Shown here one piece after another: positions 9,971 through 20,249 of a stretch of DNA of 64,000 bases. Position 1 is the first letter of the stretch, and each line of letters begins with the position of its first letter. The stretch spans positions 3,484,256 through 3,548,255 of the forward strand of contig NC_135041.1 in assembly GCF_051020975.1 (NCBI RefSeq), written 5' to 3'. The translations under genes were made by a program, and so were the position numbers. The notes beneath the pieces are model-generated. The model ran no database searches. It had not been told where the DNA came from and saw only the letters and a program-made list of their open reading frames with translations. This DNA is from Osmia lignaria lignaria (lineage: Eukaryota > Arthropoda > Insecta > Hymenoptera > Megachilidae).

Positions 9971-10808
9971 GAGGAGACCGGGGACAAAAGTAACACGTTA
10001 TGAAAGTAATAACCCCCCCTCAGTCCACATGTAATGTCCTCAGGAAGATTTATTACTATAGTGGGAGGCACACTCATACCCCCTCCCTTTATAGTCAGTC
10101 AACGCCGAGTTACCGCCTGAACTGCTTTTGTTAACCTAACCTTTGTTATTTGATAGCCACCAAGTAAGTTTTTCACCTTTCAAGTTTTTTGTAATAAACG
10201 ATAGGCAATGCCGAGATTCTGAGGCAAACAGGTGTCTATGTATTCTTAAATAGTGCATTAAACTAACCAGATCTTTGATTTAGATAGCGTCGATATACTT
10301 TTCAAATTATTAATTTTCAAACTTAAAAAACGTGGTTGGGGACAAAAGTAACACGTTGCCTCGGGGACGAAAGTAACACGTTTTAGTGCATGAAATGTAA
10401 GGGTTGGTCTCATGAAGACTGTACTGAAGGTAAGCAGACTTATTTGTGCCATAATGGTATTTCATAAGTTGTTTGTAGACTTTATAACCGTGTTTTATGT
10501 AAGCTGTTAAAAGTTAAAACTTGTCTTTGAGATAAGTTTTGGTAACAAATTAACAAAGTTCCTATAATATTATATGTATAATTTATTCAGAGGCTATATT
10601 GATTGTTGCAATAAAGATAAAACTTTGTGTAATATGTGTTGCATTGGAATCTAATTCCCTATATTGCTTACATGGAACTTGAACCAGTGTGCATTTATAG
10701 AGGAATGTATGGGCTACGTCTAGGTATAACTTTTTTCAAATTTACTCTTAACACTCACTGGTAATAAAGCCAAACATGAAAAATGTTACTTTTTTCCCCG
10801 GTCTCCTC
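9971..10808 (+). mobile_element. Pogo/Tigger-like element remnant, TA-flanked
   Basis: Termini GAGGAGACCGGGGAC and TTCCCCGGTCTCCTC are inverted repeats flanked by TA (9969-9970 and 10809-10810), the Tc1/mariner-superfamily target. The 20-bp motif GGGGACAAAAGTAACACGTT occurs near 9980 and twice internally (about 10335-10355 and 10362-10382). A zinc-finger remnant lies at 10387. The DDE core is gone. The pogo assignment rests on TA target plus finger type. Confidence 0.6.
10387..10458 (+). pseudogene. PHD-like zinc-finger remnant of a pogo-type transposase
   Basis: The frame reads CMKCKGWSHEDCTEGKQTYL then C, a C-x2-C-x4-H-x2-C-x8-C arrangement. This WxHxxC form is the C-terminal finger often attached to pogo/Tigger-like transposases in insects (established knowledge of the family). 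An in-frame stop directly precedes it, and the flanking frame is short. It lies inside the TA-flanked element at 9971-10808, which supports transposase rather than host origin. A host PHD finger is less likely. Confidence 0.55.
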
Positions 10809-11330
10809 TAATAAAATATAAAACATAACGTAATGTAACTTACGCAAGGTAAGGATTAAACGAAAGACGGCACATCCTTCGCACGTGTTGTCCACTTGGA
10901 TGCAATCATAAAATATTCTTTACCTGATTTTTGTTGCGTTGGTTGGTCGATTAGCTTGGTCATCATACGATAAGGAAAGGAAAAAGATACAAAAAGTTTT
11001 AAAAAAATAGATTTTACACGGGACACCCTATAGCCGATATGTACCGCTGTGGTGTCAACGGCTGTTCGACACTTGACGATGACGGTTGCTACAGCGAAAA
11101 TTGCTGTGTTAGTTACGTCTGAATAGGCAAAAGTCTATGTATTGTACCGAAAGGTTTTAATGAATATCTCGTAAACTAATAGGAAGCCGAAGATACCACT
11201 TTATATTTGGGGTCGTCTACCTGCTCTCAACCAACCCTCCAAATTTCACGTTGATGCGCGACCGGGGACATTCGGAACGACAGTCCTATATTATTGCGTG
11301 TCACAAGTCTGGGAAACAAAAAAATGCACC

Positions 11331-11461
11331 CATCGAATTGAGCATCCTCCTCCTTTTCGAAGTCGGATAATAATCGGTGAACATACATTTAAAAAAAAAA
11401 AAAAAAAAAAAAACAAACATCGAATTGAGTATCCTCCTCCTTTTCGAAGTCGGATAAAAAA
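11331..11461 (+). mobile_element. Two tail fragments of the GAAGTCGG repeat family
   Basis: Two direct copies of CATCGAATTGAG.ATCCTCC then TTTTCGAAGTCGGAT (11333-11371 and 11422-11459), separated by AATCGGTGAACATACATTTA and a 20-bp A-run. The same tail closes the composite element at 21538. Confidence 0.7.
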
Positions 11462-12175
11462 GTGGTACATGGTACTTATTACTTTGTTGATGGTCCTTTA
11501 CGAATTCCACTAGCTATAGACGCAATGCATAAATTAACTGCTTAATCCAAGGATACTTACTATGTCCACTAAAAGAACAAAGAAAAACATTTTTATTGCT
11601 GTTGCTTGCATTTCTAAAAGTATCGATAATCATATATTTGCATGTAGCTTGACAAAGCTACATATTACCGAAGACGTTGCCTCCACTTGTGGTAATAATG
11701 TTGGAAGCCTTCAACTCGTCTATCTGAATCATTTGCATGTCGTTCATAGTTTCAAAACTATGAATTCTTTTCTAAACTTTTGTGGTGAAATTTAAATTCT
11801 AAAGAAAGATATAAATCATATGGACTCCAAATAGACGAGTATAAGGTCTGTAAAAATCACTGAAGTACCTCTTTTTGGTAAAAAATGCGATCGTGAAGAT
11901 GGCCATGTGATGGAGATCGTCGTGGTGATGCAGTATTCAATAGTCTACAATCTTCGCATCGAACACAATTAATCTTTTTCTCTTAGTCGTTTCATTTTTT
12001 AGTTGATCAAATTTAACTCCCTACCGATCATTCTGTTGATACTTTTAAATATCAACCAGACTTCATAAGTTCTCACTTTAGTCACATTTTCATCTACTTC
12101 AAATCGAAACATTCTCTTTCCATTTGTGCCTAAACTATAAATTAATAGATATAAAGTGATGATATTTATAAACGT
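11462..12175. other. Unassigned DNA
   Basis: No protein family or repeat recognised. A 77-codon frame at 11562-11795 has no recognisable domain and is left uncalled. Confidence 0.4.
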
Positions 12176-13016
12176 AATAAAATAATTTTTAATAAAAGAT
12201 ACAACCGACTTCAAAATGCGCTAAAAAGTGTAAAATAATTTATATTTCATTTATACAACTGCGTAACAGTTATTAATGAAACCTCTTGCTGCATTAACAA
12301 AATACGCTAAAAGGTATAAAATAACTTCGGTTTCATTAATAATTGTTACGCAGTTGTATAAATGAAATATAAATTATTTTACACTTTTTAGCGCAGTTTG
12401 AAATCGGTTGTATTTTTTGTTAAAAATTACTTTATTTCACACTTTTTAGGGAAACGAGCAGTATTTGTAGAATGCCGTAAGGAGGTTTACCATTCTTATT
12501 GGTTAATTGCAATAACAATAGTTTTTAACGATAACAAGTTCCATTCATTTTTGCAAGTGGAATCATCGTGGAAATATCTCTTATTAAATGCAAAAGGTTT
12601 CATCGCAATCGCTACATACCTTGCAGAGTATACATGTATAGAAACAGTAGAGAATCGGTGACTGCATGCTGACTCATACACCAGTAGAGACACGTAGGCA
12701 CACCTAGAATTTAATGTAGTAGTAACAATAGTTTCTCACGAATATCTCGGAAACTAAAGCTTTCCGTTAATTATGCATAATGAAAAAGTTGTTCAGAATC
12801 ATGCCCCCGACAACATATTAAAAGGTCATTGAAATCGTCCAATCTTGAGATTAAAAACTTCCTGTAAGTTGCAATAACAATGAAAAAATGAAAAATTTTT
12901 TTTTAATGGGACCAATCGGAAGACATACCCTACAAGATGCAAAAGGTTTCGTTCCGATTGGACCATCCATTTCGGAGTAATCGGTGAACACACACTGAAA
13001 AAAATATATATATATT
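12176..13016 (+). mobile_element. Foldback element copy 1 (ACCGACTTCAAAATGCGC family)
   Basis: Palindromic head: arm 12176-12283 against 12329-12436, containing ACAACCGACTTCAAAATGCG and its complement. The 45-bp loop holds a third degenerate copy of the GCGCTAAAAAGTGTAAAATAA motif. It is followed by a shared body (AACGAGCAGTATTTGTAGAA..., one about 138-bp unit at 12500-12635) and the tail GATTGGACCATCC...GGAGTAATCGGTGAACA, cut at about 13016 by the next element. About 12640-12900 is not shared with the copy at 34.7 kb and may be an insertion. Confidence 0.75.
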
Positions 13017-13017
13017 G

Positions 13018-13150
13018 TATACAGGGTGTCCGCGCTAAAGTGTGACAGGCGTTTTATTTTGTAACTATTGATGATACGAAAAATTGTTTATATGGAAATT
13101 GCACTGTACAATGGGGACTATGTTTTGGCGTGAACGAAAATTTATTTACA
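13018..13150 (+). mobile_element. Element end, ACAGGGTGTCCGCGCTAAA type
   Basis: About 120 bp from TATACAGGGTGTCCGCGC through TATGGAAATTGCAC are repeated in the same orientation at 59055-59165. This defines one end of a dispersed DNA element. The opposite end was not identified; the sequence up to 13427 may belong to it. Confidence 0.6.
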
Positions 13151-13427
13151 TTATTAGTTTAAAAGATATGATAGTCAAGTTTCGTCTTTTAAATGGAAAT
13201 ATACATATATTATTTTGCAGATTATGTTATAGTGCTTTTCAAGACGAATTTATTAAGCTTTAATGTATTCACCCGATTTTAATTAGTTTTCAAGATACGT
13301 CTCGGTTTGAGTAGCAAGTCGTAAAAGTGGCCCTATTGTTGCGGTAAGTGCCACAGCGGTGGTCTACGCTAAGAACGACAGACCCAAAGAATAAGAAACC
13401 GCAACAATGTCTGTTACGCGTCTGAGA

Positions 13428-13752
13428 TACAGGGTGATCTTCTCGCTACGCTACCCAAAGGAAGTGCCGCCACAATAGAATGTAGAAGTCGACATCCCAT
13501 TTCTGTCATCGCTTACTTGACCCCTGCAGCGAAGACGGCTGTGTGCGTGAAAATGTGTGTAATGAGCAGAAAAGTCCCATTTAAGCACTGCGGAAAACAG
13601 AATATTTTCTTAACACATTTTCACGCACACAGTCGTCTTCGCTGCAGGGGCCACCTCGGTCAAGTAAGCGATGACAGAAATGGAATGTCGACTTCTACAT
13701 TCTATTGTGGCGGCACTTCCTTTGGGTAGCGTAGCGAGAGGATCACCCTGTA
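13428..13752. mobile_element. Hairpin MITE, 325 bp, TACAGGGTGATC termini
   Basis: Almost the whole element is an inverted repeat: about 150-bp arms that include ACGCTACCCAAAGGAAGTGC and CTGCAGCGAAGAC, around a loop of about 45 bp. Termini TACAGGGTGATC...GATCACCCTGTA. It lies in an element related to that at 13018. Non-coding; a transcript would form a long hairpin. Confidence 0.9.
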
Positions 13753-13950
13753 GATTCACGTATATGTGGTTATACATATTGTTAACGCTTGTGGTCGAAT
13801 AAATCGTTCAAGCCTTGTTGGTTTTTGCACGTGATGTACCGACTAATTGATTATGACAAAAACTGATATTTACTGTACTCTATTGATCTATATGATTTGA
13901 CTGTTCAGTCTTGAACGACCACTTCATGAATTGGAGGCTATGTATATATG
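13753..13950. other. Short spacer between two hairpin MITEs
   Basis: No feature seen. Confidence 0.4.
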
Positions 13951-14152
13951 TACAGGGTGATCCTCTCGCAGCCGGACACAAAGGAACACTGGCGACGATG
14001 AATCCCTTGACCGCACCATAAAGAAGTCCGCATTGTCACGTGCCAGCGGGGACCTACCCGAGCCGAGATGACTCTGTGTGTCTTCATGGTGCGGTCAAGG
14101 GGTTCATTGTCGCCAGTTTCTTTGTGTCCGGCTGCAGGAGGATCACCCTGTA
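13951..14152. mobile_element. Hairpin MITE, about 202 bp, TACAGGGTGATC termini
   Basis: Same termini as the 13428 element but different body. Arms contain GCAGCCGGACACAAAG and CCTTGACCGCACCAT with their complements. Shared termini with unrelated bodies suggest one transposase mobilising several hairpins. Confidence 0.9.
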
Positions 14153-15703
14153 TAACCGAATGTTTAAATTCTTTTAAGTTCTAATTATCTATACTATGTG
14201 ATATTCTATTCTAATGCTGCTAGGTTGACGGTTGTGTTTTTTCTGATGTACAGGCTGTCAGAGTTTACACTGGGACTGGATTTATGGCGGGGGCTGCTGG
14301 TTTTATTCAGCCAGGTCATTTGTGCCATCACGAGTGTCAGACCTCGGATGGTACACGTGATGCTGGAAAGTGGGTGATAATAGGCGGTCACCCGTTGTAA
14401 ATCAAAGTCTTAGGGGTACAAGTGATGTCTTAGTCTCCACTTGGATACCCTGGCAATCGACCTAGGGCCAGATCAAAACTTTAATTATTGAGGGCCGCAT
14501 TCACCCACCCAGACGAGTCTCGTGTTCCCCTTCCAGAATGGGAACGCGCTAAGGGCACTCTAGTAGGGGGGACACAAGCTCAACACTGAAATTCAGAAAA
14601 AGAGGACTTCACTTCGTTTTCGTACTTTGTAGAAGATACAGTTAGCACTCAGTCAGACACACAGCACAAGTTGTAATTAATTTTAAACACACACACACAC
14701 ACACAATACACGCATACTCATAGACACTGCAATAGGAATAAATATGGCGCAAAAAGTGTGTGCAATCATTTTCTCCCAATCCTTTTGATTGGGTGGTCCT
14801 TGGCAGCATTCAGACGGCACCTTGGGCAATATTGCAAGGAGTGATCACCAATCCTTAACACAGGCAAAAGGTGAAAATTTAGATTACCTCGGCAAGGACG
14901 TCTTGATGGGGTGAGGAATGCCGATTGGCTATTCGAATTTTTGGAATGGAAATGAACAAATTATTTCTATTAGTCGGTAATCTGTAGAAATTCGAAGGGG
15001 CCGCTCCAAAGTCAACTCTTTTTTGGGTTTTTCCATTGGGGGTTCTATGAGCTTGACCGTGGCAGACAATAAAATCAAGAAGTGCCTTGACTCTAATAAA
15101 ACATAAAACAGCTGGAAATACCGAGATAGAGATTATAAATCGCTATAGCTAGGAAAATAAAGTTGGACAATGGTTGCAAATTAAATGGAAATCGTGAAAA
15201 TCTTTATCGCTTCATGAGTTTATGGTTGCCAAGGTACGGTTCTTACTGCTATGCTATGAAGTACGGATAACAGACTAAATGATAGACCCAAACATATATG
15301 TATAACCACAATAACAAGAGTTCTTTATTTGAAACTATTGCAGAAACATTCCTTTTTACATTACATGTTTTTTGTCTCTATACATATATAACATTTTTAG
15401 GTATTTTAACTTTTTGGTATAACTATAGTAACACTTGAATTTGGTAACGTGTATCCTGATACGTTCAAATACGAGTACCCTCAAGGTAACCGCCCCAGCA
15501 ACGTTGAATTATTTACAAAGCGAAATTCACGTTTCATTTATTCGTTCGTACTGGATATTATTACACTTTGTAAATCACGCGATATGGCTTTATAAAACGA
15601 AATGCTATCCCGATTGTGATTTCTACTAGTTATTCAAGAGCCATTCGCTTGCCTATGTATGTCAAATTTAAAATAGTAATTAAAGAAGTGTAATCGAACT
15701 ACA
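14153..15703. other. Unassigned DNA with GC-richer part (14.2-15.1 kb)
   Basis: The segment 14215-15060 is richer in GC than its surroundings and contains an (AC)n run at about 14691-14705, but I recognise no domain in any frame. It may be the untranslated part of an unidentified retroelement. Beyond 15.1 kb it is AT-rich and featureless. Confidence 0.35.
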
Positions 15704-15914
15704 TAAGGGTGATTCTCTCGCAGCGCAACACAGTAGCCATCTCGCACAATGGAACCCTGCTGTTTTTGCGGGTAAAGCGATCCAGGGGCCATATCGTCGG
15801 ACCCAAGACTGCTCTGTGTGTGTTTATGGCTGAGACAAAGGCAAGAAACGGAACAGCAGGGGTTCCATTGTGCGGCACGGCTATTGTGTTGCGCTGCGAG
15901 AGAATCACCCTGTA
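15704..15914. mobile_element. Hairpin MITE, GGGTGATTCTCTCGC family, copy 1
   Basis: Inverted repeat of about 80-bp arms with GCACAATGGAACCC and GGTTCCATTGTGCGGC. The centre contains CCAGGGGCCATATCG. A second copy lies at 33680-33888 with the same centre. Confidence 0.9.
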
Positions 15915-16339
15915 TTTTGAACACGTTATAATTTTGCGTGTTTTATTATATTATAAACAAAATAGGGAGTTCGATTCACTAGTAACTAGCGTATATATTA
16001 AGTGGGATCCCAATAAATTAAATTTTTCTAAAATTCGATGTATATCAATTTCATAGTCGTTTTCTTTATATTGTTTATTTATAAAGGTTACATCAACTTC
16101 GAAGTTATTAGTGGGTACTGAATAGTTTATTTTCCTCTTATGCTATTCTATACAATAATATAACATAACATGAATACAGTAACATATCATAACTTAATAC
16201 AATGTAACATGAATAATACAGCACGATGTATAACTTGATTTGTATATTTTCACCATTATTCACTAGAAAGAATAATTTTTGAAACGAGGGCGAATCAAGA
16301 TTTATATAAGATGATATAAACGTATATCTTTGAAAAACG
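15915..16339. other. AT-rich DNA, probable LINE 3' flank
   Basis: No coding. Minus-strand LINE coding ends near 16340, so part of this may be its 3' UTR; no clear poly-A (poly-T on plus) end was found. Confidence 0.35.
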
Positions 16340-16607
16340 AAATTATTTTAATGATAATATTTTCCTGGCTACTGGCACACTCAGAAAAATTACAGAGAAA
16401 ATTAGAACGCAATCGGTAAAAATGAAACGTGGAACATTCATTAAAATATGCTCGTTCGAGAGTACTGTATTATAAAAATTACACATAGGAAGCGGAGTTT
16501 TACATATTTTATGGATATGTGTTATATTTGCGTGATCGATTACTTGATTCCTCGTTAAAATAAAATCAGGGCATTTATTTTCATAAAGATCTTGTCTAAT
16601 TTTAAAC
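16340..16607 (-). pseudogene. LINE ORF2 C-terminal segment (piece 4 of 4)
   Basis: The minus-strand frame reads KIRQDLYENKCPDFILTRNQ, then HANITHIHKICKTPLPMC, then NEHILMNVPRF. This matches the layout of the C-terminal LTH...C..C...HIL..CP region of RNase H-bearing LINEs, with several key residues mutated (one Cys of each pair missing). It continues the frame that ends WNEAWVKSPT in the next piece, separated by the 1.49-kb long-TIR insertion. Confidence 0.65.
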
Positions 16608-18101
16608 AAGGATCTCGCACACACCCTTATAGAAATTGAATTTCGGTCGAATTGTCTGAAACTTTCAGAAAAGTTAGTTCTTACCATGCTAATCAAAAGT
16701 CATAATGGACACGGAGTCCAAAAATGGCTAGTTTTTGAGATACGTATGGTTAAAAGTCGAAAAAATAGCTTTTTGAGACTAGATTGCTGTATAGGTTACG
16801 CAACACCAATAAAGTGTGTTTCTTCGTGTCGCGTAGAAACTGGTGTTGTGTATTGCCGCGCGGATTATTGTCCTTGTTGGGATTGTAAAGCCCAAGTAAA
16901 CCTTTCGGTACGCGACTCTCCACAACACGTATCCGTCAAATTAATATTGAACACTTTAAGCGATTGCGTCTAGTTTAATCAAAAATAGTGATCGGGTGAG
17001 TTGATTATGTGACCGATTTCGTTTGTCACTTGGTTTGAACCGAACGATATTCGAATTAAAGCAGTTGACTGGCGTCTCGACTGGTCGAAGTGAGGAATCT
17101 TTACTTTGGCCGATTTCGTATGCCACTTCGCTGGTTCGTTATTGAACGAAAAATAAAAGAAAACTTTCGCGAACCGGCTGATAGTCACCGTGGCACCTCG
17201 GAGTGCTGTTAAAGGCGTTGCTGATTTTCTGCGTTTTCCAATAAACGTCTTTCGAAAATTTGTGGACTCGCGTGTACGCCCTTTGGCCACCCCTCTTGGA
17301 GAAAAGGTGTGCGTTGCTCTGCGAGAGGAAGGGGTTCTCGAAGGTTTGACGACATAACATGGTTTCCTTCAGGTTGACCCTTGTCGGCAAACACCGTTAT
17401 GCACGTGTTGCTGGTCGACCCTCCAGGACTCCAGGTTTATCACATGTTTTCGAGTTGTTAGGATGGCGAGGCGCAAAATTTAAAGCTATTGTGTGAGGAT
17501 TAAGAGACTCGAGAAAATAAAGTTTACTGTCAAAAAGGAATACGGGAAAAGTTCATTTTTACAAGAACTTGTTTTGCATGTTCACGTCATAAACTAACCT
17601 TTGAGAACTATCGGGCATTGTATTCCGCGTCGGACGAAACAGTGTGCATATGCGCGCGCACGTGTGTGTGGGGGGGGGGGGGGGGGGGGGGGGGGGTGCG
17701 TGCGTGTGTAAGCGTGGTAGGTTATTAAGTTTTTGGATCAACAATAACTTCGTAAAGATCCATGTTTTGAACATTAAATACGCTTTGTAATGATGTAATT
17801 GACGGGTATTTAATATCATTTTCATAGCATTTCATTAATTTCTGTGCTTCCTCAGTTTATAAAACAGCACTTGACAGAGCTATGCGTATGCACACTTTAT
17901 TGGTGTTACGTAACTTATACAGCAATCTAGTCTCAAAAAGCTATTTTTTCAACTTTTAACCATACGTATCTCAAAAACTGACCATTTTTGGACCCCGTGC
18001 CCATTATGACTTTTGATCAGCACGGTAAGAACTAACTTTTCTGAAAGTTTTAGACAATTCGACCGAAATTCAATTTCCATAAGGGTGTGTGCGGGGTCCT
18101 T
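16608..18101. mobile_element. Long-TIR DNA element, about 1.49 kb
   Basis: About 205-bp terminal inverted repeats (16608-16820 and 17893-18101) share CGCACACACCCTTAT, GAAATTGAATTTCGGTCG and CAGCAATCTAGTCTC (in inverted orientation). The interior, about 1.07 kb, contains no recognisable transposase. It is GC-richer (16.85-17.45 kb) and holds the poly-G tract. It splits the minus-strand LINE between WVKSPT and KIRQD. No target duplication could be fixed. Confidence 0.8.
17670..17696 (+). repeat. 27-bp poly-G tract flanked by GT repeats
   Basis: Uninterrupted G run following CGTGTGTGTG and followed by TGCGTGCGTGTG. Strong G-quadruplex potential, and prone to length polymorphism and sequencing error. 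Confidence 0.9.
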
Positions 18102-19396
18102 AGGTAGGTGATTTAACCCAAGCTTCATTCCAACGTTTTTCTATCCTTGCTTTAATCTCATTAATTAAATCAGTATGAGAAATCTTTTAGCGGTATTTTT
18201 ATAGCCCTTTTTGCGGCGGTATCAGCTACTGCATTGCTAGAAATACCAATATGTGAAGATATCCGGATAAATATAACATCTTTATATATACTATTAATGA
18301 TCAATACTGAATCAAATATATTCTGTATTATCGGTTCTTGGTTATTTCTATTTGTTAAACAGGTAAGAACACTTTTGGAATTTGAAAAGATTATGAAATT
18401 GGAATCATTGGAGCTGATAATTAGCTTTAAGGCAGATAAGATAGCAAATGCTTCACAAAAGAAACGGATATTTTCGTATGACTTCGAGAAAAAGATTGTT
18501 ATAGGTGTCAGAATTCGTCAACTTTTTGGAAAAAGATCCTAGAGATAAATCTATTTCGTTGGGAATGATTTTCTGTATTACAGGGGGAACGTTTCTTTCA
18601 GGTAAGATTTTAAGCGTTGAGAGAAGAATTTTAGGAGTGACTTTCTACTCTGGGACAAGGGGATCACCCTGTAGTAGAGTATGTGTGATCATATCGACTT
18701 GTGAAGGCGTTATGATAGGCAGGGTTTTGAAGGATAGATGTTAATTTTATTCCATACTTTAAAGTAAGTGATCTTCTTCTGAAATCTAAAGAATACTCAT
18801 CTAGCTTCGGCCAAGAGGCTTAGAATTGAGCTTGTACGAAGGGCACTCAAAGTCATTCGCATACAATCAGGCAGCACAACATTCAAAGAATTGAACACAT
18901 GAATTTTTGCTGAGTTGTAGACTATGGACTCGTAGTCTAACTTGGATTTAATTAAAACTGTAGGTGGGGATAATAATTGATTTTTCGGCACCCCCATTTT
19001 TCACAATTAGTAGTCTTCATAGCTTTTGCACAAATTTTCTTTATATGTTTGATATCTGTTTTCCACATAAGTTTATGGTCAGAATATAATCCAAGAATTT
19101 TTATTACATTGGTTTTTTTTTTTAAACTTGAGAACCTAGTTTAAATGTAATGTTTGAATTAACTTTATTGGATCGAGAGAAAAAAGGATATACTCCGATT
19201 TAAGCCGAGAAAATTTGAACCTAGCTTTATTAGACCATATCTGAGTTTTGTTAAGTGAATCTTGGAGGATACGTTGTGTAGTTGATATATTTTTGCTACT
19301 ACATCGTATCGTAATGTCATCTACAAAAATACATAACTGAATAGGGCGGTTAATTATTGAAGAAATCTCGTTTATAGCTATAAGATAAGTATCAAA
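18102..19396 (-). pseudogene. LINE ORF2 segment: RT motif C to RNase H (piece 3 of 4)
   Basis: Read on the minus strand, the segment opens with YLIAINEIS, then IQLCIFVDDITIRCSSKN, the LINE RT catalytic FVDD block (about 19316-19327). It continues toward RNase H: CEAFAILSALKLI, then FIIFSNSKSVLTC (catalytic Asp changed to Asn), then SSHIGISSNAVADTAAKRA and NEIKARIEKRWNEAWVKS. Several stops and shifts lie between. The order matches I/R1/Jockey-type LINEs. It is bordered on the right by the foldback composite at 19397 and on the left by the long-TIR element. Confidence 0.8.
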
Positions 19397-20249
19397 TTAT
19401 TTCTATTTCATTTATACCAGTACTCCACAGTTATTAATAAGACCTATTTAATCGTTAAATAGTATACTAAATACATTTCAACCTTTTCGTAGGCGGCGCA
19501 AAATTAAAGCTTCTCTTCTACTAGGAAGATCCTAGTACAGGCGTCGGCAACTTATGACCCGCGGGTCATCAAGTGATAATTTGATAATTTCAAGTAAACA
19601 ATATTCAACGGGAATCAACATAGCCATTGCTGATTAACTACAGGTACGACAGAAGTATTACCAACTTCTGATATAAACGTTACAATTACAAATGTTATCA
19701 CCCGTATCTATAACGTTCCGTATTTTTTCTTACGACTTATTAATTATCAAGTTCGCCATACCGCAATCAAATCGTTATTGGCAGCATCGTTTATTCGGGT
19801 ATTTTTAATTTTGCGCCATCTTTGAAAAGGTTGAAATGTATTTACAATAGTATACTATTTAACGATTAAATAAGTGTTATTAGTAACTGTGGAGTATTGG
19901 TACTTTTTAGCGCATTTTATTAATGCAGCAAGAAGTTCTATTAATAATTGTCACGTAGTTGTATAAACGAAATATAAATTATTTTACACTTTTTAGCGCA
20001 TTTCGAAGTCGGTTGTATTTTTCGTTAAAAATTATTTTATTTCACACGTTTTAGTGGAACGAGCAGTATTTGTAGGATATCGTAAGGTGGTTTTGCGTTT
20101 TTATTGGTTAGGTAATAACCATAAACCAAAAAAAATATATTGATCGAATTTAGATGGTTATTAAAATAAATTTTTGCGAGTGGGATCATCGCGGATAAAT
20201 CTTCTACTAAATGTGAAAGGTTTCATCGCGAACGATACATTCTGTACGA

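Larger units (their letters stand above)
9832..11032. mobile_element. TATAGGGTGTCC-ended element in the loop
   Basis: Left end TATAGGGTGTCCTATT (9832) and right end GGGACACCCTATA (to 11032) are inverted copies, TA-flanked. It is itself split by the pogo-like element at 9971-10808. The right flank of that insertion (10809-11020) has no recognisable coding. Confidence 0.6.
9593..11278. mobile_element. Inverted-repeat element, about 240-bp arms, with nested insertions
   Basis: Arm 9593-9831 and the reverse complement of 11035-11278 agree at roughly 85-90% by eye, including AAATATAAAGTGGTATCTTC and GTCATCGTCAAGTG. The arms face a second element (9832-11032) that occupies the loop. No transposase motif in the arms themselves. 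This is a foldback-like non-autonomous element. Confidence 0.75.

Noticed and set aside
18650..18675. GGATCACCCTGTAG, identical to hairpin-MITE ends
   Set aside because: No opposite end or hairpin nearby, and it lies within LINE-derived sequence; a fragment cannot be excluded.
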